DNA from: an uncultured Lachnospiraceae bacterium
Lineage (GTDB): Bacteria; Bacillota; Clostridia; Lachnospirales; Lachnospiraceae
Direction: 5' to 3'
Assembly: GCA_947305245.1 (NCBI GenBank)
Contig: CAMZDG010000002.1
Location: 1 to 64,000 of the forward strand
Length of the DNA stretch: 64,000 bases
A model generated the notes under the pieces. That model was given only the letters and a program-made list of their open reading frames with translations, was not told where the DNA came from and made no database searches. Position numbers and translations under genes: made by a program. Shown here piece by piece: positions 17,419-27,540 of the stretch (position 1 is its first letter; each line of letters starts with the position of its first letter).

Positions 17419-18429
17419 ATGGCATTATTTGAATCATATGAAAGACGTATTGATCAGATCAATAAAGTATTAAACAGCTATGGCATCTCTTCCCTGGAAG
17501 AGGCTGAGAAGATCACGAAGGACGCCGGCCTTGACGTATATGAGCAGGTAAAGAAGATCCAGCCCATTTGCTTTGAGAACGCTTGCTGGGCATACACCGT
17601 AGGCGCAGCCATCGCGATCAAGAAGAACTGCCGTAAGGCTGCTGACGCTGCTGCAGCGATCGGCGAGGGCCTTCAGGCTTTCTGTATCCCTGGTTCCGTT
17701 GCTGATACCCGTAAGGTAGGTCTTGGCCATGGTAATCTTGGCAAGATGCTCCTTGAGGAGGAGACCGATTGCTTCTGCTTCCTGGCTGGTCACGAGAGCT
17801 TCGCTGCAGCTGAGGGCGCCATCGGTATCGCTGAGAAGGCAAACAAGGTTCGTCAGAAGCCCCTTCGCGTTATCCTGAACGGCCTTGGCAAGGACGCTGC
17901 ACAGATCATTTCCAGAATCAACGGCTTCACCTTCGTTGAGACCGAGTATGATCCTTATACCAACACCGTAAAGGAAGTATCCCGCAAGGCTTATTCCGAG
18001 GGACTTCGCGCTAAGGTGAACTGCTATGGCGCAAACTCCGTTCCCGAAGGCGTAGCCATCATGTGGAAGGAGAACGTGGACGTATCCATCACCGGTAACT
18101 CCACCAACCCTACCAGATTCCAGCATCCCGTTGCAGGCACCTATAAGAAGGAGCGCACCGAGGCAGGAAAGAAGTACTTCTCCGTTGCATCCGGCGGCGG
18201 TACCGGACGTACCCTGCATCCCGATAACATGGCAGCTGGTCCTGCTTCCTACGGCATGACCGATACCCTTGGAAGAATGCACAGCGACGCTCAGTTCGCA
18301 GGATCTTCCTCCGTTCCCGCTCACGTTGAGATGATGGGCCTGATCGGTATGGGTAACAACCCCATGGTTGGTGCTACCGTAGCCGTTGCAGTAGGCATCG
18401 AGGAAGCTGCAAACGCTGGTAAGTTCTAA
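17419..18429 (+). CDS. GGGtGRT family protein, function unknown
   Basis: A 336-residue soluble protein whose SGGGTGRTLHPDNMAAG segment (about 256-272) gives the family its name (Pfam PF14057 by recall). No catalytic function is established. Other visible conserved parts are GLGHGNLGKMLLEEETDCFCF (about 97-117, glycine- and cysteine-rich, written here in parts: GLGHGNLGKM then DCFCF), NCYGANSVPEG and STNPTRFQHPVAGTYKKER. Codon use is strongly biased to ACC, CGT, AAG and GGT, unlike most of the window, implying very high expression. It follows the IscU-like gene with AAGAGGAGGC as binding site and ends at a strong terminator, so the two form a closed operon. Confidence 0.85.
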   Translation: MALFESYERRIDQINKVLNSYGISSLEEAEKITKDAGLDVYEQVKKIQPICFENACWAYTVGAAIAIKKNCRKAADAAAAIGEGLQAFCIPGSVADTRKVGLGHGNLGKMLLEEETDCFCFLAGHESFAAAEGAIGIAEKANKVRQKPLRVILNGLGKDAAQIISRINGFTFVETEYDPYTNTVKEVSRKAYSEGLRAKVNCYGANSVPEGVAIMWKENVDVSITGNSTNPTRFQHPVAGTYKKERTEAGKKYFSVASGGGTGRTLHPDNMAAGPASYGMTDTLGRMHSDAQFAGSSSVPAHVEMMGLIGMGNNPMVGATVAVAVGIEEAANAGKF

Positions 18430-18461
18430 TCGAGATCATTGACTGAAAAAAGTCATAAAAG

Positions 18462-18497
18462 AAGAGTGGTTCACGATTTGTGAGCCACTCTTTTTGA
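18462..18497 (+). terminator. Terminator of the IscU-like/GGGtGRT operon
   Basis: A 13-base stem, AAGAGTGGTTCAC (18462-18474) with GTGAGCCACTCTT (18480-18492) and one G-T pair, a GATTT loop and a T-run. Confidence 0.88.
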
Positions 18498-18530
18498 TTG
18501 CTTTTTTATGATCATGAATGAACTTAAGCT

Positions 18531-19028
18531 TTATTCTTCCACGGGGGAATTGCTTTCGTAGGAGATGATGATGTTTTCGTCTTCAGGCGTTTCTCCCTTT
18601 AAGAACGCGATAATGATCTTGATCCGCTTGATCGCCCTGGAATAGTTTTCCTGCGCATAATCGGCAGTATATTCGTTATAAGAATTGTTGGAAAAAGCGG
18701 AGTGATAGGAAGCGACTGCTTCACTCATATATTCGCTTGCTTCGTCTGCCAAATGCTCGAGATAATCAAAGTCTGCGGGAAAATCCAGGTCGGCAAAGCT
18801 CTTAAAACGAACGTCCACTTCATCAAGGTATTCTAGGAGCTGTGCGGGAGCGTTGTCAGAAGAGGCATCGATCTTATTGATGGACGCGTCAAGCTGCGAA
18901 ATACTGTTGCAGAAGTTCTCGACGTCATTCTTAAATTTCACGGTCTCGGGATCTGTTTGCTGCGTGCAGGCACATAAGAATATAGAAAGGATCAGGCATG
19001 CAGCAAATGCTTTTATGTTCTTTTGCAT
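18531..19028 (-). CDS. Putative lipoprotein of unknown function
   Basis: A 165-residue secreted lipoprotein. The start is set at 19028 (reverse strand) because GGAGGAATG gives a strong site and the protein then begins with a lipoprotein signal peptide: MQKN, a hydrophobic stretch and a lipobox ending LCAC, with lipidation predicted at the second Cys. The mature part is acidic and mostly helical (residues about 30-150), with no motif I can name. It is monocistronic, transcribed away from metH and toward the GGGtGRT terminator. Confidence 0.82.
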   Translation of the reverse strand: MQKNIKAFAACLILSIFLCACTQQTDPETVKFKNDVENFCNSISQLDASINKIDASSDNAPAQLLEYLDEVDVRFKSFADLDFPADFDYLEHLADEASEYMSEAVASYHSAFSNNSYNEYTADYAQENYSRAIKRIKIIIAFLKGETPEDENIIISYESNSPVEE

Positions 19029-19065
19029 TCTATCATTCCTCCAAAATGGAACAGGTTCGAGATAC

Positions 19066-19094
19066 AATTTATCACGTTTCACGGTTTTTATCAA
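19066..19094 (-). promoter_or_regulatory. Promoter of the lipoprotein gene
   Basis: On the reverse strand: TTGATA (19094-19089), a 17-base spacer, TAAATT (19071-19066), ahead of the start at 19028. Confidence 0.65.
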
Positions 19095-19165
19095 CCTTAA
19101 TTTCCCATCTTTCAAGAATATTCAAAAATAATAAATTTTCCCGTAACATTTTCTCCCATTTGGGC

Positions 19166-19195
19166 TTTACGATGGAAACGGAAACGTGCTATGAT
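19166..19195 (+). promoter_or_regulatory. Likely promoter of metH
   Basis: TTTACG at 19166-19171, an 18-base spacer, TATGAT at 19190-19195. The 54-base leader to ATG 19250 shows no SAM, cobalamin or T-box riboswitch fold. Confidence 0.55.
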
Positions 19196-19249
19196 GGTAA
19201 AGATTCTAAGGTTTAGGCTCTGAAATAAACGAGGTTATAAGCGAATTCT

Positions 19250-21823
19250 ATGACGAAAACGGAATTTTTAAGGCTGACGGAAAAAGAATTTCTCTATTTG
19301 GACGGTGCGACGGGATCCAACCTGGTAAAAGCCGGAATGCCGGCAGGAGTATGCCCGGAAGACTGGATCTTAAAGCATCCTGACGTCATGTTGAAACTGC
19401 AAATGGATTACGTGGAGGCAGGAACGGACGTATTATATGCGCCCACCTTTACGGCGAATCGGATCAAGCTTGCGGAATATGGCTTGGAAGGGAAAATGGA
19501 GGAGATGATCCAAGGGCTGGTAAAGATTTCCAGACAAGCCGCAGATTCCTGCCCTGACCGAAAGGTTTACGTGGCTGGAGACCTCACGATGACCGGACAG
19601 GCGCTAAAGCCCATGGGAACCATGGAGCTGGAGAATCTGATCGAGGTTTATAAGGAGCAGATCCGCTACCTGGAGAAGGCCGGCGTTGACCTTCTCGTCG
19701 TCGAGACCATGATGAGCCTTGCGGAATCCCGCGCCGCACTGATCGCCGCAAAGGAGACCACGACATTACCCGTGATGGTGACGCTCACCTTTGAGACGGA
19801 CGGAAGAACTCTTTACGGTACGGATGCGAAGACCGCCGGCGTTGTCATGGAAAGCCTTGGCGCCTGTGCGATCGGTGCCAATTGCTCCACGGGGCCCGCT
19901 CATATGAAGCAGGTGATCTCTGACCTTGCGTCCGCTACCCGTGTCCCCATCATAGCAAAGCCCAATGCGGGACTTCCCTTCTTGGATAGTGACGGAAAGA
20001 CCTGTTATAGCATGATCGCTCCGGAATTTGTGGAAGAGATGGAAATTTTGGTGAACGCAGGCGCGTCCGTGCTCGGTGGGTGCTGCGGAACTGATCCCTC
20101 CTTTATTCGCGGCTTAAAACAGAAATATGGGAAGGAGAGAACCGTCTTTGTTCCGAGGAGACCGGATGGCATCCGGTATCTTTCCAGTGAAAGACAGACC
20201 CTTTCCTTTGGATTAAATGACTTATTTATGATCGTGGGAGAGAGGATCAATCCCACGGGGAAAAAGGCTTTGCAGGCGCAGCTTCGTGAGGGCAGCCTTG
20301 AAAAAGTGCTGCAATTCGCGGAAGAACAGGAAGCTGCAGGCGCGCAGGTGCTCGACGTAAATATGGGTATGAGCGGGATCGACGAAAAGGAAATGATGCT
20401 TCGCTCCATTGAAGAGATCAGCGGAGTGACGAATCTGCCTCTTTCCCTCGACAGTAGCCATGTTTCCGTATTGGAAGCGGCGCTTCGTCATTATCCGGGA
20501 CGCGCGCTCATCAATTCCATTTCCTATGAGAGCGTCAAATTTGAAAACTTACTGCCGATCGCTGCCAAGTACGGCGCCATGTTTATCCTTCTGCCTTTGT
20601 CAGATGAAGGTTTGCCGAAGGATCTCGAGGAGAAAAAGGATATCATTGGAAAGATTTATGCGCGTGCGACAGAGCTTGGCATGTGTAAAGAGGACATTGT
20701 GGTGGACGGTCTGGTGGCAACGATCGGAGCAAATAAAAAGGCCGCGCTGGAATGCCTTGAGACGGTTCGCTATGCGAAAGGAATGGGATTTGCAACGATC
20801 TGTGGTCTTTCCAACATTTCCTTTGGCATGCCGGAGCGCAGCTTTGTGAACACTTCCTTCCTTTCTTTGATGATCGAGGCAGGCCTTACCATGGCGATCT
20901 CGAATCCATCACAGGAGCTGCTCGTCAGCTGTGCGCTTGCGACGGACGTGCTATTAAATAAGGAGGGCGCAGACCTTCGTTATATCGAATATGCGGGGAC
21001 CGTGAAGGAAAACCGTGAGAAGAAAGAAGCGGAGCTTCAGGAGAAGCTTGCGGCGGCGCAGCGCGTCGTGGAAAGCTCTCAGGGAAATGCAAACATGGTT
21101 GCAAATCCTTCCGCAACTCCTGAAGGCCGGAAAGAAAGCGACGTGAAGTCCGGTCAAGGTGCCTTGGCGGGACAAAGTGCGAGCGGATCGCCTGCGAGGG
21201 AGGCACTGTATCGAGCCGTCATGAAGGGGAATCGAAACGGCATCGCAAAGATCACGAAGGATGCGCTGGATGCAGGAGAAAAGCCTGACGCTCTGCTGAA
21301 TGAAATCTTGCTTCCCGGCATCAATGAGGTCGGTGATCTGTTCGATAAAGGGAAATACTTCCTGCCGCAGCTGATCGCCAGCGCCGAAGCGATGAAAAAT
21401 GCCATCGAAGTCTTAGAGCCATTGCTTTTATCCGATCAGAAGGCAGAAGACATGCCAACGGTCGTGATTGCGACGGTGGAAGGTGACATTCATGACATCG
21501 GAAAGAATCTGGTGGCACTGATGCTGAAAAACTATGGGTTTCGAGTCATCGATCTGGGGAAGGACGTGCCTTCTGCCCAGATCATAGCGGCCGCGAAGGA
21601 GCATCACGCAAAGATCATCGCGCTTTCCGCACTGATGACGACGACTATGCAAAGAATGCGTGAAGTGGTGGAGGAAGTCAAGAAGATCAAGCTTCCGGTC
21701 AAGGTTATGATCGGCGGCGCCGTGATCACGCAGGAGTATGCGGATGAGATCGGAGCGGACGGATATTCCAGGGATGCCGCGGATGCCGTAAAATTAGCAA
21801 AACGCTTGAACTCTGAGTCTTAA
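19250..21823 (+). CDS. metH: Cobalamin-dependent methionine synthase without reactivation domain
   Basis: Transfers a methyl group from methyltetrahydrofolate through B12 to homocysteine. 857 residues: homocysteine methyltransferase domain (about 10-300) with zinc ligands Cys212, Cys278 and Cys279; pterin-binding domain (about 325-595, VGERINPTGKKA); a low-complexity linker (600-645); helical cap and B12 domain (650-857) with lower axial His748 in DIHDIG. The C-terminal AdoMet/reactivation domain of E. coli MetH is absent, as is usual in Clostridia, and no separate activation protein is found nearby. The binding site ahead of ATG (CGAGGTT) is rather distant. Confidence 0.95.
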   Translation: MTKTEFLRLTEKEFLYLDGATGSNLVKAGMPAGVCPEDWILKHPDVMLKLQMDYVEAGTDVLYAPTFTANRIKLAEYGLEGKMEEMIQGLVKISRQAADSCPDRKVYVAGDLTMTGQALKPMGTMELENLIEVYKEQIRYLEKAGVDLLVVETMMSLAESRAALIAAKETTTLPVMVTLTFETDGRTLYGTDAKTAGVVMESLGACAIGANCSTGPAHMKQVISDLASATRVPIIAKPNAGLPFLDSDGKTCYSMIAPEFVEEMEILVNAGASVLGGCCGTDPSFIRGLKQKYGKERTVFVPRRPDGIRYLSSERQTLSFGLNDLFMIVGERINPTGKKALQAQLREGSLEKVLQFAEEQEAAGAQVLDVNMGMSGIDEKEMMLRSIEEISGVTNLPLSLDSSHVSVLEAALRHYPGRALINSISYESVKFENLLPIAAKYGAMFILLPLSDEGLPKDLEEKKDIIGKIYARATELGMCKEDIVVDGLVATIGANKKAALECLETVRYAKGMGFATICGLSNISFGMPERSFVNTSFLSLMIEAGLTMAISNPSQELLVSCALATDVLLNKEGADLRYIEYAGTVKENREKKEAELQEKLAAAQRVVESSQGNANMVANPSATPEGRKESDVKSGQGALAGQSASGSPAREALYRAVMKGNRNGIAKITKDALDAGEKPDALLNEILLPGINEVGDLFDKGKYFLPQLIASAEAMKNAIEVLEPLLLSDQKAEDMPTVVIATVEGDIHDIGKNLVALMLKNYGFRVIDLGKDVPSAQIIAAAKEHHAKIIALSALMTTTMQRMREVVEEVKKIKLPVKVMIGGAVITQEYADEIGADGYSRDAADAVKLAKRLNSES

Positions 21824-21834
21824 AGTAGTATAAT
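21806..21834 (+). promoter_or_regulatory. Promoter of ilvB, overlapping the end of metH
   Basis: TTGAAC at 21806-21811 lies within metH; a 17-base spacer leads to TATAAT at 21829-21834. The leader to the ATG is only about 60 bases, too short for a T-box. Confidence 0.75.
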
Positions 21835-21900
21835 TCTTACCTATATAGCGATACAAAAAGACAAAAATTGATTGATTTTGAGCTTTTGGAGGAAATGCAC

Positions 21901-23514
21901 ATGAATGGAGCAGATGCCATCATCAAATGTTTGGAAGCAGAAGGGGTGACCACTGTCTTTGGGTATCCCGGCGTAGCAATCTGTCCTTTTTATAATTCCA
22001 TTTTGGAGTCCGACATTCGCACGATCCTGATCAGAACGGAGCAGAATGCGGCACATGCGGCGAGCGGCATGGCAAGGATCACAGGAAAGCCCGGCGTTTG
22101 CGCCGTGACCAGCGGCCCCGGGGCTACCAACGTGATCACCGGCATTGCGACTGCGTTCGCGGACAGCATTCCGCTGATCTGCATCACCGGTCAGGTGAAC
22201 AGTGAACTCTTAGGAAGCGACGTATTCCAGGAGGCAGACATTACCGGCGCCGTGGAATCCTTTGTAAAATACAGCTATCTTGTTCGGAATGCGAAAGACA
22301 TTCCCAGGATCTTTAAGGAGGCATTTCACATTGCCAACACGGGAAGAAAGGGTCCCGTTCTGATCGACGTGCCCATCGACGTACAGAATGCTCCCGTGGA
22401 TAAGTTTGTTTATCCGCAGGAGATCAACATGCGTACTTATAAGCCTACGGTCAAGGGAAACATGGTGCAGATCAAGAAGGTGGTAAAGGAGCTTGAAAAG
22501 GCGAAAAAGCCCCTGCTTTGCGTGGGCGGCGGCGTGCTCCTTTCCGAGGCGGAGGGAGAGATCCGTGCATTCTCTAAGAAATTCGGCATTCCCGTGGTAT
22601 CTACCATGATGGGGATCGGCGTTATGCCCACGAATGATCCGCTGTACTTTGGCATGGTCGGAAATAACGGAAAGCCTTATGCCAATAAGGCCATTCAGGA
22701 CTGTGACCTTCTGATCATGGTCGGGGCGCGCGTGGCCGACAGGGCCGTAAATCAGCCTGAGATCATCACCAGAAACAAAGTGCTGGTACATATCGACGTG
22801 GATCCCGCGGAGATCGGAAAGAATGCAGGTCCCACCATTCCTCTGGTTGGCGACGCAAAGCATATCTTTGAGGATTTCCTTGCACAGGAGATCTCCTGCG
22901 AATGCACCGCGTGGGTCAAGGAACTCGAGGGACTTCGCGTTACCATGGCGCCCAAGAGAACTCCGAATCCTGATTACGTGGATCCTGCAGCCTTTATCAC
23001 GATGCTTTCCGAGAAGATGGACGACAATGGCATTTACGTGGCTGACGTGGGACAGAATCAGATCTGGTCCTGCGCCTATCACGTGGTAAAGAATGGCAGA
23101 TTTATGACCTCCGGCGGCATGGGAACCATGGGGTATTCCATCCCGGCTGCCATGGGTGCAAAGCTGGCTGCTCCGAATCGTCAGGTCATTGCAGTTTGCG
23201 GAGACGGTTCCTTCCAGATGTCCATGATGGAGCTTGCCACGATGCGTCAGCATAACGTTCCGGTCAAGATCATCGTGATCGCAAACAAGTATCTTGGCAT
23301 GGTGCGTCAGTATCAGCACTTTACTTATAAGGATCATTATTCCGTCGTTGACCTGGACGGAAGTCCTGATCTGGAAAAGCTGGTCAGTGCTTACGGAATG
23401 AAATACCTTCGTCTGGAAAACATGAAGAAGGCCAATTCCGTATTGAAGGAATTCCTGAAGAATGACGAATCCGTTCTTTTGGAATGCATCGTAGATCCCA
23501 TGGATCTGGTCTAA
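21901..23514 (+). CDS. ilvB: Acetolactate synthase large (catalytic) subunit
   Basis: Thiamine diphosphate enzyme making acetolactate for valine and leucine, or acetohydroxybutyrate for isoleucine. ATG 21901 is chosen for the GGAGGA site at 21888-21893 and the family N-terminus (MNGADAIIKCLEAEG), giving 537 residues. Catalytic Glu47 is in RTEQNAAHA, where the more usual His before Glu is Thr. The TPP motif GDGSFQM followed by ANKYLG is complete. Shorter than many IlvB proteins (about 560-590). The regulatory subunit gene follows after 12 bases, so it is biosynthetic rather than catabolic. Confidence 0.95.
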   Translation: MNGADAIIKCLEAEGVTTVFGYPGVAICPFYNSILESDIRTILIRTEQNAAHAASGMARITGKPGVCAVTSGPGATNVITGIATAFADSIPLICITGQVNSELLGSDVFQEADITGAVESFVKYSYLVRNAKDIPRIFKEAFHIANTGRKGPVLIDVPIDVQNAPVDKFVYPQEINMRTYKPTVKGNMVQIKKVVKELEKAKKPLLCVGGGVLLSEAEGEIRAFSKKFGIPVVSTMMGIGVMPTNDPLYFGMVGNNGKPYANKAIQDCDLLIMVGARVADRAVNQPEIITRNKVLVHIDVDPAEIGKNAGPTIPLVGDAKHIFEDFLAQEISCECTAWVKELEGLRVTMAPKRTPNPDYVDPAAFITMLSEKMDDNGIYVADVGQNQIWSCAYHVVKNGRFMTSGGMGTMGYSIPAAMGAKLAAPNRQVIAVCGDGSFQMSMMELATMRQHNVPVKIIVIANKYLGMVRQYQHFTYKDHYSVVDLDGSPDLEKLVSAYGMKYLRLENMKKANSVLKEFLKNDESVLLECIVDPMDLV

Positions 23515-23526
23515 GGGAGGTGCGAC

Positions 23527-24015
23527 ATGAAAAAGAAGATTTATTCCGTTTTGGTGGAGAACCGTTCCGGCGTGCTCTGCAAGGTGGCCGGCCTGTTTTC
23601 CAGAAGAAACTTTAACATTGAGAGTTTGGCCGTGGGAGAGACGGATGCGAAGGACGTATCCTGCATGACCATTGTCTCCAGCGGAGATCAGCATACCATT
23701 GAGCAAATTGAAAAGCAGTTAAACAAAAAGCTTGACGTCATCAAGGTAAAAACCTTTGACGAACAGCAGGCCGTGGCGCGCGAGCTGATGCTCATCAAGG
23801 TAAAATATAATAAGTCCAATCGCCGCGACCTGATGGAGGTCTGTGACATGATGAAGGCGCAGATCGTTGACATGTCAAAGCATTACGTCATGATCCAACT
23901 GTGCGACGTTCCCGAGAGAACGACGCTTCTGATCAGCATGCTGCAGAGCTTTGGCGTCGTCGAGGTTGCAAGAACAGGGACCCTGGCCCTGGGCAAATGC
24001 TGCGAGAATGATTAA
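23527..24015 (+). CDS. ilvN: Acetolactate synthase small subunit, first copy
   Basis: A 162-residue regulatory subunit with an N-terminal ACT domain (IYSVLVENRSGVLCKVAGLF) and the usual C-terminal ALS_ss part. It confers branched-chain amino acid feedback on IlvB. GGGAGG precedes the ATG and the gene is clearly in the ilvB transcript. A second, clearly different small subunit gene lies 136 bases downstream behind its own promoter; the present copy lacks the NNTSGVLSRI wording and has a Cys-rich tail. Confidence 0.93.
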   Translation: MKKKIYSVLVENRSGVLCKVAGLFSRRNFNIESLAVGETDAKDVSCMTIVSSGDQHTIEQIEKQLNKKLDVIKVKTFDEQQAVARELMLIKVKYNKSNRRDLMEVCDMMKAQIVDMSKHYVMIQLCDVPERTTLLISMLQSFGVVEVARTGTLALGKCCEND

Positions 24016-24052
24016 TGGCCCGAAAAAGGCAATTTTGAAAGGCTTTTGTCGC

Positions 24053-24081
24053 TTGACATTTCTTTAAAGTGTTGTTATATT
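24053..24081 (+). promoter_or_regulatory. Promoter of the second small-subunit gene and ilvC
   Basis: TTGACA at 24053-24058, a 17-base spacer, TATATT at 24076-24081; the -35 is a perfect consensus. About 70 bases of leader precede ATG 24152. Confidence 0.8.
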
Positions 24082-24151
24082 TATAAAAGACTTTCACAAG
24101 TTATTCCATTAAAGTAAAAAAGCGTTCTTAAAAGAAAGGCATGGTGGAACA

Positions 24152-24649
24152 ATGCAGAAGAAAGTATTTCAGCTTTTGACCAACAATACCTCCGGCGTGC
24201 TCAGCCGCATCACGGGACTGTTTTCGCGCAGAGGTTATAATATTGAAAGCATCACCGCAGGCGTGACTGCTGATCCAAAGTACAGCCGCATCACGATCGT
24301 GACCAGCGGAGATGATGAGATCCTTGAGCAGATCGAGAAGCAGCTCGAGAAGCTTGTGGATGTAAAGGACATCAAGGAATTAAAGCCCGAGGAGAGCGTC
24401 TATCGTGAGCTCGTTCTGATCAAGACGCGCGTGACGGCAGAGCAGAGACAGAACGTCCTGTCCGTTGCAAACATTTTCCGTGCGAACGTGATCGACGTGA
24501 GTGCAGACAGTCTGATCGTGGAACTGACCGGTAATCAGAGTAAGATCGAGGCGTTCATCAATCTGTTGGAAGGCTATGAGATCCTTGAGATCGCAAGGAC
24601 CGGTATCGCTGGACTTGGCCGTGGCACGAAGAACGTAGTCATGCTGTAA
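24152..24649 (+). CDS. ilvH: Acetolactate synthase small subunit, second copy
   Basis: A 165-residue ACT-domain protein (LLTNNTSGVLSRITGLFSRRGYNIESI) closer to the usual IlvH/IlvN than the copy upstream. It is transcribed from its own promoter together with ilvC. The two copies share the general layout (ACT, EQIEKQL, VARELMLIK/VYRELVLIK) but are diverged throughout, so this is an old duplication, not a recent one. Both presumably bind IlvB; whether they give different feedback is not known. Confidence 0.93.
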   Translation: MQKKVFQLLTNNTSGVLSRITGLFSRRGYNIESITAGVTADPKYSRITIVTSGDDEILEQIEKQLEKLVDVKDIKELKPEESVYRELVLIKTRVTAEQRQNVLSVANIFRANVIDVSADSLIVELTGNQSKIEAFINLLEGYEILEIARTGIAGLGRGTKNVVML

Positions 24650-24662
24650 GATTTGTTAGCTC

Positions 24663-25767
<1,105 letters not shown>

Positions 25768-25790
25768 TCAAAATTACAATAAAAAGATTT

Positions 25791-25819
25791 GACGGGGCAG
25801 GGAATCCTGCCCCGTTTTG
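25791..25819 (+). terminator. Terminator of ilvH-ilvC
   Basis: ACGGGGCAGG (25792-25801) pairs with CCTGCCCCGT (25806-25815), loop of four bases, then TTTT. Confidence 0.88.
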
Positions 25820-26207
25820 ATTATGTGATAGAAAGCCTAATTTTATCATTTGTATTACTGGTAAGAAAAATTGGGTGACTTATTCGAGAAGTCGAGGTTT
25901 GTTTGGCAAGTTTGTTTCAAAAATCGTTGTTTGTAGAGCTAAAGTGGACCATGGGGACGGGGTTAGCAGGCCATTTTTTGACCCATTAACCCCGTCCCTG
26001 CGGGCCACCAAGATAAGCGACAACTTCGAGTTTATTGAAAAGAGGCAGAGGAAAAAGACCTCGGCAGCTTCAGATTTTGTTTTACTTGCAAAAGCAAATC
26101 CTTGTCCTGATCCTTATCCTGATTAAATCTGTCTATTTTCTTTTTTTTATTTTTGTGTTAGGATAGCATAAGTGAATGAAAATACATGAGATTTGGAGGG
26201 AAAAAGC
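25820..26207. other. Intergenic stretch before leuC
   Basis: No gene is supported. An 83-codon open frame (25875-26126) has no ribosome binding site, and half of it is the palindromic element at 25944-26008. No transposase or T-box leader is seen; the leuC promoter could not be placed with confidence. Confidence 0.6.
25944..26008. repeat. REP-like palindromic element
   Basis: Two 22-base arms, 25944-25965 and 25987-26008, match as inverted repeats at about 18 positions; the core GGGGACGGGGTTA / TAACCCCGTCCC is nearly perfect around a 21-base loop. The look is that of REP/RAYT-type interspersed palindromes found in many bacteria. No further copy was seen in this window. Confidence 0.7.
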
Positions 26208-27476
26208 ATGGGTATGACGATGACGCAGAAGATCCTGGCGCATGCGGCAGGGCTTGATAAGGTGGTGGCAGGGCAGTTGATCGAGGCGAATCTGGATCTG
26301 GTGCTTGGAAATGACATCACGAGTCCGGTTGCGATCAAAGAGATGGACAAGATGAAGGTGAATGGCGTGTTTGATAAGGATAAGATCGCGCTGGTGCCGG
26401 ATCATTTTGTGCCGAATAAAGACATTAAGTCTGCAGAGCATTGTAAGTGTGTTCGTGAGTTCGCAAAGAGAAACGAGATCACGAATTATTTCGAAGTGGG
26501 AGAGATGGGCATTGAGCATGCGCTACTTCCTGAGAAAGGTCTTACGGTGGCCGGCGACGTGATCATTGGCGCAGATTCTCATACTTGTACTTATGGTGCG
26601 CTTGGCGCGTTTTCTACCGGCGTCGGCAGCACGGACATGGCTGCCGGAATGGCGACCGGTAAGGCATGGTTTAAGGTTCCTTCCGCGATCAAGTTTATCT
26701 TGACTGGTAAGCCCTCGAAGTGGGTGAGCGGCAAGGACGTGATCCTGCATATCATCGGTATGATCGGCGTGGACGGTGCTCTGTATAAGTCCATGGAGTT
26801 TGTTGGCGACGGCATCGCAAATCTTAGCATGGATGATCGTTTCACCATCGCGAACATGGCGATCGAGGCAGGCGGAAAGAATGGTATTTTCCCCGTGGAT
26901 GCACTTGCCGAGGAGTATATGAAGGAGCATTCCACGAAGAAATATACGATCTATGAGGCGGACGAGGATGCGATTTATGATGAGACATATACGATCGATC
27001 TTAGCACCTTAAGGCCTACGGTTTCCTTCCCTCATCTGCCTGAGAATACGCATACGATCGATGAGATCCACGAGATGGATCCCATCTTCATCGATCAGGT
27101 TGTCATCGGTTCCTGCACGAACGGAAGAATTGACGATCTGCGCATTGCAGCCGAGGTTTTGAAGGGCCGCAAGGTGAAGAAGGGCATCCGCTGCATCGTG
27201 ATCCCCGCAACGCAGAGCATTTATCTGCAGGCGATGGAAGAGGGACTTCTTAGAACCTTCATTGAGGCTGGCGCAGTCGTGAGCACTCCTACCTGTGGTC
27301 CCTGCCTTGGCGGTTATATGGGCATTCTCGCTGAGGGTGAGAGATGTGTTTCCACCACAAACAGAAACTTTGTGGGCAGAATGGGACATGTAACTTCCGA
27401 GATTTATCTGGCAAGTCCTGCAGTTGCAGCCGCAAGCGCAATAACGGGTAAGATTTCCTGCCCCTGCGAACTGTAA
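26208..27476 (+). CDS. leuC: 3-isopropylmalate dehydratase large subunit
   Basis: Isomerises isopropylmalate in leucine synthesis using a 4Fe-4S cluster; works with LeuD. ATG 26208 follows GGAGGG at 26195-26200; 422 residues, the short prokaryotic/archaeal-type size. Cluster cysteines are visible in IGSCTNGR and [10 protein letters not shown], and [13 protein letters not shown] is the substrate-side signature. leuD follows after a 64-base gap containing a GGAGAAG site. leuA and leuB are not in the window. The subfamily also contains homoaconitase, but the genomic context (ilv genes) favours leucine synthesis. Confidence 0.93.
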   Translation: MGMTMTQKILAHAAGLDKVVAGQLIEANLDLVLGNDITSPVAIKEMDKMKVNGVFDKDKIALVPDHFVPNKDIKSAEHCKCVREFAKRNEITNYFEVGEMGIEHALLPEKGLTVAGDVIIGADSHTCTYGALGAFSTGVGSTDMAAGMATGKAWFKVPSAIKFILTGKPSKWVSGKDVILHIIGMIGVDGALYKSMEFVGDGIANLSMDDRFTIANMAIEAGGKNGIFPVDALAEEYMKEHSTKKYTIYEADEDAIYDETYTIDLSTLRPTVSFPHLPENTHTIDEIHEMDPIFIDQVVIGSCTNGRIDDLRIAAEVLKGRKVKKGIRCIVIPATQSIYLQAMEEGLLRTFIEAGAVVSTPTCGPCLGGYMGILAEGERCVSTTNRNFVGRMGHVTSEIYLASPAVAAASAITGKISCPCEL

Positions 27477-27540
27477 GGTAGGATGACGCGAAGGTGACGA
27501 CTTTCCCTGGGAAGTCATATAAGAATAGGAGAAGAAAACA

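Noticed and set aside
19116..19249. SAM or cobalamin riboswitch ahead of metH
   Set aside because: No matching conserved boxes; the leader after the likely promoter is only about 54 bases.
21834..21900. T-box or attenuator leader ahead of ilvB
   Set aside because: The leader is too short (about 60 bases) for a T-box and has no terminator.
22210..23706. 498-residue open frame antisense to ilvB
   Set aside because: It is a mirror of a well-conserved coding sequence with strong codon bias, no binding site and His/Arg-rich translation.
25875..26126. 83-codon open frame in the ilvC-leuC gap
   Set aside because: No ribosome binding site, and half of it lies in the REP-like palindrome.
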